DNA of 21,096 bases from Bacteroidaceae bacterium. GTDB taxonomy: Bacteria > Bacteroidota > Bacteroidia > Bacteroidales > Bacteroidaceae. Shown here piece after piece: positions 6,996-14,494 of the stretch. The first letter of the stretch is position 1; every line of letters begins with the position of its first letter. The notes under the pieces are model-generated. The model was not told the origin of the DNA. It saw only the letters and a program-made list of their open reading frames with translations, and searched no databases. The stretch lies in NCBI GenBank assembly GCA_900769765.1, contig CAAGHW010000107.1, forward strand, positions 1 to 21,096, read 5' to 3'. A program made the position numbers and the translations under genes.

Positions 6996-8220
6996 ATACA
7001 AACCTTTTCGTCAACAGCCTCACCGGCAACCAGACCGCAACGATACCCGTTATAAGCACCGTGAAGAACACCGCAGCCACATCGCTCCACATCACCCTCA
7101 TGGGATAGCTGTCCATTATAAAGTCTCCGCTACCGCCTGTAGATATCAGACCGAATTCCTGCTGTGCAAAACAAATCAGCAAGCCGAATAGCACTCCCAC
7201 CACGGCACCTGCCAGCGAGACGATGACACCCTCAAAGACAAAGATGTTCGAAATCATCTTATTGTCTGCACCAAAGCTGCGCAGAGTGTTCATATTGTCA
7301 CGTTTTTCGATGATAAGCATAGAGAGCGAGCCGATTATATTGAAGCAGGCCACCAGCAGAATAAAAGTGAGGAAAACGTATGAAATAAGCTTTTCCACCT
7401 GCATCACCTTATACACATCGCGTTGTTGCTCGTAACGGTCGAGGACAACAAAGCCGTCGCCAAGGACATTCTCTATTTCAGACTTCACCTCAGCAGCATC
7501 CACGCCTTTTTTTACCCTTATCTCCATAGCAGTAGCCTCATCGGCAGCGCGGCGGAATATCTTACGTGCAAAATCAACCGACGTAAGAATATAATTGGCA
7601 TCATATACGGGTTGATTGACAGCGAACACAAGCCCCGAAGAGTGCAGGACGCCCTTTTTGAAATTTCTCGAAGGAATGGTAAGATTAATCTTTTCACCCC
7701 TGTCAGGTGCATAGATTTCGAGTGGAGAAGTAAAATATATTCCACAGTTCAGCGACTGCATAAGCTCGACGCCAAGAATAGCATAACTGTTCAGATTATC
7801 ACGCAAAACAGGATTTCCCCTGCCGTAGAGAGACTTCTCCATATCGGTCAGCTCAAGGAAGTTATCCTCGACACCCTTAAGCGTCACCATCACCTGACGA
7901 CCGTTGTACTGCGCCATAGCCTTATCCTCGACGCTGAACGACACCACCGCAAGTTGCGGCATAGCCTTGACTCTGTCAATTCCGGCAGCAGCACAGTCAA
8001 AGCTCTTACCCGTAGCCGGCACCACCTTTATGTCGGGGTCCATAGCAGTGAACTGTTCTTCAACGACACTCCTGAAGCCGTTGAAAACCGACAGAGTGCA
8101 TATCATCGCTGCCGTAGCCAAGGCAACACCCGCCACCGCAACAGCCGAGATAATGTTTATCACCTGATGGCGTTGCTTCGAAAAGAGATAGCGTTTGGCT
8201 ATATACAGCGAAAGATTCAT
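6994..8220 (-). CDS. LolC/LolE-family ABC transporter permease
   Basis: The protein has 408 residues with the four-helix LolC/E topology: an N-terminal membrane segment (about 20-47, VINIISAVAVAGVALATAAM), a large periplasmic domain (about 50-270), and three C-terminal membrane segments in the FtsX domain (about 278-300, 325-350 and 378-400). The start MNLSLYIAKRYLFSKQRHQVIN is typical of lipoprotein-release permeases. It would pair with a LolD-type ATPase, probably the one at 5783. It is the last gene of O-methyltransferase-rbfA-permease, 4 nt after rbfA. Bacteroidota often use one permease as a homodimer; this is an inference here. Confidence 0.88.
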   Translation of the reverse strand: MNLSLYIAKRYLFSKQRHQVINIISAVAVAGVALATAAMICTLSVFNGFRSVVEEQFTAMDPDIKVVPATGKSFDCAAAGIDRVKAMPQLAVVSFSVEDKAMAQYNGRQVMVTLKGVEDNFLELTDMEKSLYGRGNPVLRDNLNSYAILGVELMQSLNCGIYFTSPLEIYAPDRGEKINLTIPSRNFKKGVLHSSGLVFAVNQPVYDANYILTSVDFARKIFRRAADEATAMEIRVKKGVDAAEVKSEIENVLGDGFVVLDRYEQQRDVYKVMQVEKLISYVFLTFILLVACFNIIGSLSMLIIEKRDNMNTLRSFGADNKMISNIFVFEGVIVSLAGAVVGVLFGLLICFAQQEFGLISTGGSGDFIMDSYPMRVMWSDVAAVFFTVLITGIVAVWLPVRLLTKRFV

Positions 8221-8224
8221 GGAA

Positions 8225-8560
8225 TCACTCTTTCAGCAATTTGTCGATATTGTCTATATAGTCGAGCGAATCATCGATATAGAAACGCAGTTCAGGAATT
8301 ACGCGCAGCTGATGACGGACACGGTTGCCGAGGTCAAAGCGTATTGCCTTGATGTTCTCGTTGAGGTGGTTCACAACCTCATTGCCCTTATCTGACGGGA
8401 ACACGCTGAGGTATGCCTTTGCAACACCCAGGTCAGGACTAACCCTTACAATGCTCACCGAAACCATAATGCCGCGAGTCTCCTTTGCAAGCTTAAGCAG
8501 AATATCGCTCAATTCCTTTTGTATAAGACGTGATATCTTATTTTGTCTTGTACTGTCCAT
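8225..8560 (-). CDS. rbfA: ribosome-binding factor A
   Basis: This is a 111-residue KH-type protein with the RbfA pattern: RQNKISRLIQKELSDILLK at the start, VSIVRVSPDLGVAKAYLSVF, a central helix HLNENIKAIRFDLGNRVRHQLRVIPELRFYIDDSLDY and an Ile/Leu-rich end. RbfA binds the immature 30S subunit near the 16S 5' end and is removed by RsgA, which is also encoded in this window (2900). It lies between the O-methyltransferase (18 nt upstream) and the permease (4 nt downstream) in one apparent operon. Confidence 0.95.
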   Translation of the reverse strand: MDSTRQNKISRLIQKELSDILLKLAKETRGIMVSVSIVRVSPDLGVAKAYLSVFPSDKGNEVVNHLNENIKAIRFDLGNRVRHQLRVIPELRFYIDDSLDYIDNIDKLLKE

Positions 8561-8578
8561 ATATATATATATTTAAAT

Positions 8579-9214
8579 TCATTTTTTCCTTATAATCGTC
8601 AAGCCGTCGCGCAGGGGAAGGATAACCACCTCTACCCTGTCATCGTTACGTACAAGGTCGTTGAACGCACGCACACCGTTGGTCTGCGCATCCTGGCGCT
8701 CCTCCTCAATAACGTGACCGTCCCACAGAGTGTTGTCGGCAAGAATCCAACCGCCCTCGTCAAGATACTCCAAAGCCATCTCGTAATACTTGACATACTC
8801 GCGTTTGTTGCCGTCGATGAACACCATACCGAAACGCTCGCCCATTGTCGGTACAATATCCAAAGCGTCGCCTATTATAAATTTCACCTTTGAACCATGG
8901 GGCGAGCCGTCAATCCAACGGCGTGTGAAGTCCTCAAGTTCATCCTCGACCTCGAAAGTGTATATAAGACCATCATCACCAAGCCCCTCGGCCATACATA
9001 GAGCCGAATAACCTGTAAAAGTACCAATCTCAAGGATACGCTTGGGATTTATCATCTTTACAAGAAACTTGAGCAGACGGCCTTGAATGTGCCCCGAAGC
9101 CATCTGCGGAGCAAGAATCTCAACGTGTGTCGCACGAAAGAGACGATACAGATAATCGCCCTCGGGCGAACTGTGGTCGGCGATATATTGGTCAAGCGGT
9201 GTAGTAAGGCTCAT
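8579..9214 (-). CDS. class I SAM-dependent O-methyltransferase (caffeoyl-CoA-type family)
   Basis: The protein has 211 residues. The SAM-binding loop is RILEIGTFTGYSALCMAEGL (motif I), followed by an acidic strand end (YTFEVEDEL), GDALDIVPTM and the metal-binding region FIDGNKREYVKYYE ... ILADNTLWDG. It belongs to the divalent-metal-dependent O-methyltransferase family; small catechol-like substrates are usual, but the substrate is unknown here. It is the first gene of the operon with rbfA and the permease, and it diverges from xerD. A TATCTTCG element at 9241-9248 on the minus strand is one base off the -7 consensus and may be its promoter. Confidence 0.88.
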   Translation of the reverse strand: MSLTTPLDQYIADHSSPEGDYLYRLFRATHVEILAPQMASGHIQGRLLKFLVKMINPKRILEIGTFTGYSALCMAEGLGDDGLIYTFEVEDELEDFTRRWIDGSPHGSKVKFIIGDALDIVPTMGERFGMVFIDGNKREYVKYYEMALEYLDEGGWILADNTLWDGHVIEEERQDAQTNGVRAFNDLVRNDDRVEVVILPLRDGLTIIRKK

Positions 9215-9240
9215 ATTTCAGCACATTCATATTTCAACCG

Positions 9241-9248
9241 CGAAGATA
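9241..9248 (-). promoter_or_regulatory. possible -7 element for the O-methyltransferase operon
   Basis: The minus strand reads TATCTTCG (consensus TAnnTTTG, one mismatch), 26 nt before the ATG. A TTTG lies upstream at about 23 nt, wider than usual. The call is weak. Confidence 0.35.
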
Positions 9249-9327
9249 CAACAAGCGGGCGAAAGTTCATACAAACGAGTTGATAAAGTTTACTTTTATT
9301 TGGAACAGGTACAGTATATTTTAAAAG

Positions 9328-9362
9328 TTTGTTTCAATAGAAACAGAAAAATGTTATCTTTG
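9328..9362 (+). promoter_or_regulatory. xerD promoter with an overlapping dyad
   Basis: The -7 box TATCTTTG (9355-9362) fits the consensus. The -33 box is either TTTG at 9328-9331 (23 nt away) or TTTC at 9332-9335 (19 nt). A small dyad GTTTC-aata-GAAAC (9331-9344) covers the -33 region and could be a binding site. The ATG of xerD follows 17 nt after the -7 box, so the leader is very short. Confidence 0.5.
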
Positions 9363-9379
9363 TTGGAAACAAAACAGAA

Positions 9380-10297
9380 ATGCAGGGAAAGAGAAACAAC
9401 AAATCACCTCTTACACGATACAGGATATATCTGCAACTTGAAAAAGGGTTGCAGCCGAACAGCGTCAACGCATACATCAGCGACATTTCCAAATTCTCGG
9501 ATTTCATAGGTGGAGAGGAGGCTTTGCCGGATGCTTCGCTTGAACAGATGCGCGAATTCCTTGCATCGCTGACCGACATAGGCATCAACGCGCGTTCGCA
9601 GGCACGTTTGCTGTCGGCAATACGTTCGTTCTATCAGTTCATGAAACTCGACGGTTACATTGAACACGACAACACAGAGCTGCTGAAATCGCCAAAGATG
9701 GCCATGCACCTGCCCGAAGTGCTCACATTACAAGAGATCGATGATATAATAAACGCCATCGACCTGTCAAAAAACGAGGGACAGAGGAACAGGGCCATAA
9801 TAGAAACCCTGTACAGCTGTGGTCTGCGCGTGTCGGAGCTCTGCTCGCTGAAGCTGTCCGACCTGTACATCAAGGAGCAATTCATCCGCGTCACAGGCAA
9901 AGGCGACAAGCAACGCCTTGTACCCATATCGTCGCGTGCCATAGCCGAGATTGAGGCATACTTTGAGGACCGTAACAGGATAAACATAAAACCGGGATAT
10001 GAGGATTACATATTCATAAGCGAGAGATTGAAGAAACCTCTGTCGCGCATAATGGTATTTCACATGATAAAGGAGACGGTAAAGAGCGTGGGCATAAACA
10101 AGACGGTGAGCCCACATACATTCCGCCACTCCTTTGCCACACACCTGCTCGAGGGTGGCGCCAACCTGCGTGTCATTCAGGCCATGCTGGGGCACGAGAG
10201 CATATCGACAACCGAGATTTACACACACATAGACAGCACCCGTCTGCGCGAAGAGATTATAATGCACCACCCGCGCAACAAAAAGAATAAAAAATAG
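9380..10297 (+). CDS. xerD: tyrosine recombinase XerD
   Basis: The protein has 305 residues. A SAM-like core-binding domain (about 10-95, YRIYLQLEKGLQPNSVNAYISDI) precedes a full catalytic domain: Arg150 (SCGLRVSEL), Lys174 (VTGKGDKQRLVP), His246-x-x-Arg249 (SPHTFRHSFATHLLEGGANL), His272 (GHESISTTEIY) and Tyr281. The FATHLLEGGANLRVIQAMLGH stretch is strongly XerD-like. It acts with XerC at dif near FtsK. The first conserved residues follow the ATG at 9380 within ten codons. The TPR lipoprotein downstream has its own promoter. Confidence 0.94.
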   Translation: MQGKRNNKSPLTRYRIYLQLEKGLQPNSVNAYISDISKFSDFIGGEEALPDASLEQMREFLASLTDIGINARSQARLLSAIRSFYQFMKLDGYIEHDNTELLKSPKMAMHLPEVLTLQEIDDIINAIDLSKNEGQRNRAIIETLYSCGLRVSELCSLKLSDLYIKEQFIRVTGKGDKQRLVPISSRAIAEIEAYFEDRNRINIKPGYEDYIFISERLKKPLSRIMVFHMIKETVKSVGINKTVSPHTFRHSFATHLLEGGANLRVIQAMLGHESISTTEIYTHIDSTRLREEIIMHHPRNKKNKK

Positions 10298-10318
10298 GCT
10301 TTATTGTATTGTTAATAT

Positions 10319-10349
10319 TTTGTTTATTGACAACGCAGAACTAACTTTG
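10319..10349 (+). promoter_or_regulatory. Bacteroidota promoter for the TPR lipoprotein and dprA
   Basis: TTTG (10319-10322), a 19-nt spacer and TAACTTTG (10342-10349) match the Bacteroidota consensus exactly. The -7 box is 70 nt upstream of the lipoprotein ATG. Confidence 0.8.
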
Positions 10350-10419
10350 CAGAAAGTTGCAGACCAACAGGTTCAAGCATATAAAAAGATTAAACGAATC
10401 ACTCATAAAATAGATCAAA

Positions 10420-12123
10420 ATGTTGAAAAAAGTTTCTTTATTGTTCACACTTATGACAGTCCTTGTACTGAGTTCTTGCAGCTCAAAGATGAAGGACATG
10501 AAGCCGGAGTTCTTTACTGCGACTCCCGAGGTATTGGAGGTTATAGGCAACGAGGTTCCTGTCACCATCGACGGCAAGTTCCCTGCCAAATTCTTCAACA
10601 AGAAAGCTGTTCTCACAATCACTCCCGTACTCAAATACAAAGATGGCGAAGCTATTGCCGAGTCTTCGACATTCCAGGGTGAGAACATACGTGGCAACGA
10701 CAAGACCATCTCGTACGAGAATGGCGGCAACTTCAGAATGAGGATGACATTCGACTACACACCGCAGATGGAAAAAGCCGAGCTGTACCTTCGTTTTTCA
10801 GTCAACAAAGGAAACAAGACAACCACATTGCCCGAAGTAAAAATTGCCGACGGATGTATCGCAACATCACAGCTATACCGACAGACCGTTACAACAGCGA
10901 ACATCGCATGGTGCGAGGATGCGTTCCAGCGTGTCATCAAGCAGGCCAAAGAGGCAAATATACTTTTCCTGATACAGCAGACAAACCTGCGTATGTCGGA
11001 GCTTAAGAACAACGAGGTAAAAGAGTTCAAGAATACTCTTAAAGACATTGCTGCCGACTATGTGAACAAGGTGCTTGATGATGTGGAGATTTCATCATAC
11101 GCTTCGCCCGACGGTAATTTCGACCTGAACGACAACCTGGCCATAGGACGCGGAGACAACGCAGCCAAGTTCGTGAAGAACGAATTGAAGAAAGCAAAGC
11201 TCGATGGTTACGTCGACAACGAATACACCGCAGAAGATTGGGAAGGCTTTAAAGAGCTTGTATCAAAATCGGAACTGCCCGACAAGGAGCTTATCCTGCG
11301 TGTCCTGTCAATGTATGGCGACCCCGAGGAGCGTGAGACACAGATAAAGAACATCTCTTCGGTTTACAAGGAACTTGCCGATGATATCCTCCCAAAATTG
11401 CGTCGTGCAAGAATAACATTGAACTATCAGCTCATAGGACGTTCCGACACTCAGATTAGAGAGCAGTACGAAGCCGACCCCAATGAGTTGTCCATTGAAG
11501 AGATTCTATATTCATCTATGCTCACAGAGGACATAAAGAAGATTGAAGAGATTTTCAACACCGCAATAAAGCTATACCCCACCGACCACCGCGCATACAA
11601 CAACCTTGGCGTGTTGGCATACAACAGGGGCGACTACAACACCGCTGCAAGCTATTTTGCAAAGGCAGGCAACGCCGACAACACAGCGCCTGAGATAAAG
11701 ATAAACCTCGGATACCTCGATTTGATGCAGGGCAACACTGCTGCAGCAGAATCCAATATCACAACCGGAGCAAAGGCAAAGGCTGGCGACGAGGCTCTCG
11801 GCAACCTGTACATCGCACAGGGATTATACGGACGTGCCACCTCGCAGTTCGGTGACAGCAAGACAAACAGCGCGGCGCTTGCACAGCTGCTGAACAAGGA
11901 GTACAGCAAGGCACGCAACACCATCGAGAACATAGCGAACCCCGATGCCATAACACAATATATCAAGGCTGTGCTCGGTGCAAGAACATCAAACATCGCT
12001 TTCGTATATGACGGTTTGAAAGAGGCCATAAAGCTCGACCCTTCACTGGCGCAGAAAGCGGCAAATGACCTTGAGTTCAGAAAATACACCCAGGACAAGA
12101 CATTCCAGTCTATCATAAAGTAA
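10420..12123 (+). CDS. lipoprotein with an OmpA-like segment and TPR repeats
   Basis: This is a 567-residue protein. The signal peptide ends in the lipobox LSSC (Cys20), giving a lipid-anchored envelope protein. Residues about 25-130 form a beta-rich Ig-like region. Around residues 222-250, ISSYASPDG...NLAIGRGDNAAKFV resembles the peptidoglycan-binding part of OmpA-C domains (YASPEG...N..LS..RA). TPR-type helix pairs follow from about residue 388 (RAYNNLGVLAYNRGDYNTAASYFAKAG and the next repeat, INLGYLDLMQGNTAAAES). A TPR protein after xerD is common in Bacteroidales. It shares a transcript with dprA, whose start is 3 nt after its stop. The role is unknown; an envelope scaffold is plausible. 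Confidence 0.85.
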   Translation: MLKKVSLLFTLMTVLVLSSCSSKMKDMKPEFFTATPEVLEVIGNEVPVTIDGKFPAKFFNKKAVLTITPVLKYKDGEAIAESSTFQGENIRGNDKTISYENGGNFRMRMTFDYTPQMEKAELYLRFSVNKGNKTTTLPEVKIADGCIATSQLYRQTVTTANIAWCEDAFQRVIKQAKEANILFLIQQTNLRMSELKNNEVKEFKNTLKDIAADYVNKVLDDVEISSYASPDGNFDLNDNLAIGRGDNAAKFVKNELKKAKLDGYVDNEYTAEDWEGFKELVSKSELPDKELILRVLSMYGDPEERETQIKNISSVYKELADDILPKLRRARITLNYQLIGRSDTQIREQYEADPNELSIEEILYSSMLTEDIKKIEEIFNTAIKLYPTDHRAYNNLGVLAYNRGDYNTAASYFAKAGNADNTAPEIKINLGYLDLMQGNTAAAESNITTGAKAKAGDEALGNLYIAQGLYGRATSQFGDSKTNSAALAQLLNKEYSKARNTIENIANPDAITQYIKAVLGARTSNIAFVYDGLKEAIKLDPSLAQKAANDLEFRKYTQDKTFQSIIK

Positions 12124-12126
12124 ATT

Positions 12127-13260
12127 GTGAATAAGAAGATGATAAGCGAACAGGTTGCGATGCTTGCACTCTCAAGGGTGCAGGTATCGCAACTTGCCGT
12201 TATACATCAGCTGATAGAAGAGGTCGGCAGCGCAAAGGAACTGATAGAGAACGCAGGCCACATCAGGGATATCATCCCCGAGGCAAGCCCCCGTCTTGGT
12301 GAACTTTTGGACGACGAGTCGCTCATTGTGCGTGCCGAGAAAGAGATGGAGTTCATTGAGAAGAACAGCATCAAGATCATATGCAAAGGCGATGAGAAGT
12401 ACCCCTATCGCTTGGCTGAATGTAACGACGCACCATTGGTGCTGTACCACATGGGCAACGCCGACCTGAATGCAAAGCGTATCGTTTCCATTGTGGGTAC
12501 ACGCCATGCAAGCGAGTATGGCAAGAGCGTATGCGAGAACTTTGTTGCTGACCTGGCAAAGTTCGTTCCCGACACGCTTATCATAAGCGGACTTGCATAC
12601 GGCATTGATGTCTGCGCGCATCGCGCAGCACTGAAAGCAGGCTTGCCCACAATAGGAGTGCTGGCCCACGGCCTCGACCGCATATACCCCACAGCACACC
12701 GCACGACAGCCAAGAGCATGCTCGAGAATGGCGGACTACTCACCGAATTCATGAGCGGAACAGAGCCTTTCCCTTCAAACTTTATTCAGCGCAACAGAAT
12801 TGTTGCCGGCATGGCCGATGCCACAGTAGTCATAGAGTCGGCTTCAAAAGGAGGCTCGCTGATTACCGCTTCACTTGCACAAGGGTACGACCGCGACTGC
12901 TTTGCCTTCCCCGGCAGGGTGAACGACCAACATTCGCAGGGATGCAACGAGCTTGTGAGCCGTAACAGAGCCGCGTTAATAACAAGCGCGTACGACTTTG
13001 TAGAGGCCATGAATTGGGAAGTTGCCACAAAGAAGAAGAGTGCGGCGGATTTACAGACCGAGCTTTTCCCCGACCTGTCACCCGATGAAACATCCGTAAT
13101 GACAGCACTGCGCGAGAACAGCGACGGCCTGCAGGTGAACCAAATGGTTGTTCAGTTGAATATCCCGATAAACAAACTGTTACCGCTGTTGTTTGAGATG
13201 GAGATGAAAGGCTATGTAAAAGCTGTTGCTGGCGGACGCTACAGAGCAATGATTATGTAG
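12127..13260 (+). CDS. dprA: DNA-processing protein DprA
   Basis: The protein has 377 residues from GTG 12127 (ATG 12139 is an alternative). A short helical N-terminal domain (about 1-70) is followed by the Rossmann core: VGTRHASEYGKSV, ISGLAYGIDVCAHRAAL, IGVLAHGLDRIYPTAHR, GGLLTEF, NFIQRNRIVAGMADATVVIES, GGSLITASLAQGYDR and FAFPGRVNDQHSQGCNELV. A winged-helix domain ends the protein (about 305-375). DprA protects single-stranded DNA and loads RecA in natural transformation. It is widespread in species with no proven competence. It is coupled to the lipoprotein upstream (3-nt gap). Confidence 0.95.
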   Translation: MNKKMISEQVAMLALSRVQVSQLAVIHQLIEEVGSAKELIENAGHIRDIIPEASPRLGELLDDESLIVRAEKEMEFIEKNSIKIICKGDEKYPYRLAECNDAPLVLYHMGNADLNAKRIVSIVGTRHASEYGKSVCENFVADLAKFVPDTLIISGLAYGIDVCAHRAALKAGLPTIGVLAHGLDRIYPTAHRTTAKSMLENGGLLTEFMSGTEPFPSNFIQRNRIVAGMADATVVIESASKGGSLITASLAQGYDRDCFAFPGRVNDQHSQGCNELVSRNRAALITSAYDFVEAMNWEVATKKKSAADLQTELFPDLSPDETSVMTALRENSDGLQVNQMVVQLNIPINKLLPLLFEMEMKGYVKAVAGGRYRAMIM

Positions 13261-13300
13261 TATTTTTAAAGCAATGATATAGCTGTTGAGCCGATGGCTT

Positions 13301-13405
13301 TGTCATATCGAACGAACCAGCGGTCGACGCCCGAAGGGGCTAAAGTCAATGTGAGATATCTGTTGAATTAAATTATGAGATTTCTCCCTTTTGGTCGAAA
13401 TGACA
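13301..13405. repeat. palindromic repeat unit of the TGTCATTTCG type
   Basis: The ends are inverted: TGTCATATCGAACGAA at 13301 and the reverse complement of TTGGTCGAAATGACA at 13391-13405 (13 of 15 match). An inner pair, GAGATATCT (13353-13361) with AGATTTCTC (13377-13385), adds a second stem. The unit lies just after dprA. A related unit is at 15884-15942. Such GTCAT...ATGAC units recur as interspersed palindromes in many bacterial genomes; whether this genome holds many copies cannot be seen here. Confidence 0.6.
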
Positions 13406-13449
13406 CAACTATGGCATTGGGAGGGGCAATATCTATATTATTACCATTT

Positions 13450-14367
13450 TTAATGTGTCCAACTTTTTAAATTCCCCCACTTGTCGTCTGGTACTTTGGT
13501 CTCGCTCTTAAAAGGGAATACCCAATTAAGGTATCTTGTCTCAAATTTACCGTTTATATACCATATTGGCCATGGTTTCAACTCCTTTAGAATATCCTTT
13601 ACGGCTATTATCAAAGGAGAGTTCTGAGTCATTGATTCATATTCCTCTGGTTTCAAGCATTGTATATTGCAATCTTGCAATATGCTGTTCTCATTAAATA
13701 CGTAGTCGCTGAATCGCAAGAAAAAACACACATCTTTATATTCGGGAAAATTTTCCCAAGGAAACTTCTCGGCAAGCGCTTTGCAAACGTCAAACGGCAC
13801 GATTCCCTCCTTGTAGTAATTATCATACCGAGTTATCTCTTTGACAGTTCCGTTGTCAACAACTATCAGACATTCATCTTCATTGTGCCTTGCAAAAGCC
13901 ATATGCTCGTAGCATATCTCTTCGCCTCTGCCTGCGCGCATAGTGTCGCAGAACCACGATGCACATATACCATCTGCAGTGTAATATGACGCAAAAATAC
14001 CCTTGAGTGTTTCTTCATTCAGTGTTAAAAAACGATACTCCAGTCCGTTTTCGCTTTTTCGAGTATATGGAACTTCAACTTCCCGCAGAAATAATCTGTT
14101 GTCTTTAATTTCCCACTCTGCAATATAGTTTCTCCATAAATCTGTGCTTTGGTCCTTTACCCATTCAATACTATCTTCGGTTATCGTTTCAGGAAAAGAT
14201 TTTATTACTCTTGCGATATTTTCACTCAGTGTCCTATTGGTTTCAATCGGGCAGTAATAGAGTTGCCAGTATTCTCCATTTATCGACAGGATTTCAGCCA
14301 TTTGTCCGGTCGCCTTTATCATGACAGGCAAGGAAAGCAGCATTAGAGTGAAGAGTATCTTTTTCAT
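13450..14367 (-). CDS. secreted protein of unknown family
   Basis: This is a 305-residue protein with a signal peptide (MKKILFTLMLLSLPVMIKATG). I do not recognise the family. The mature part is mixed alpha/beta and rich in Trp, Tyr and acidic residues. Five cysteines in the mature part may form disulfides. The C-terminal stretch VKDILKELKPWPIWYINGKF ... WVFPF recalls TonB C-terminal domains (helix, W.P...nGk.v, final strand), but this is a weak visual match. The gene has visibly higher A+T than its neighbours, stands alone and opposes both dprA and hflX, so recent acquisition is possible. The first Met gives the full signal peptide, which fixes the start. Confidence 0.75.
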   Translation of the reverse strand: MKKILFTLMLLSLPVMIKATGQMAEILSINGEYWQLYYCPIETNRTLSENIARVIKSFPETITEDSIEWVKDQSTDLWRNYIAEWEIKDNRLFLREVEVPYTRKSENGLEYRFLTLNEETLKGIFASYYTADGICASWFCDTMRAGRGEEICYEHMAFARHNEDECLIVVDNGTVKEITRYDNYYKEGIVPFDVCKALAEKFPWENFPEYKDVCFFLRFSDYVFNENSILQDCNIQCLKPEEYESMTQNSPLIIAVKDILKELKPWPIWYINGKFETRYLNWVFPFKSETKVPDDKWGNLKSWTH

Positions 14368-14494
14368 TCTTGCAATATTTATAATGCAATGATAACCATT
14401 TTTCTGCCAAATTCTGCGCTCGCAGTAAAAAAAATCAAAGCCAGCTTTAATTTTTTCGCTCGTTTATCATTATCTTCGCGTAAAATATAATTTG
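14368..14494. other. divergent intergenic region (secreted protein / hflX)
   Basis: A TATCTTCG element at 14471-14478 on the plus strand, one base off the -7 consensus, is 16 nt before the hflX ATG and is the likely hflX promoter. The -33 box would be TTTA at 14446-14449. On the minus strand TATCATTG-like sequence could serve the secreted gene. No RNA gene is seen. Confidence 0.35.

Noticed and set aside
7423..8352. 309-codon plus-strand frame
   Set aside because: Lies antisense to the permease and rbfA genes, whose protein families are clear; its translation is rich in His/Arg/Ser with no family character.
8561..8575. TATATATATATA run between rbfA and the methyltransferase
   Set aside because: Short AT repeat in an operon spacer; no pairing partner or promoter fit, probably without meaning.
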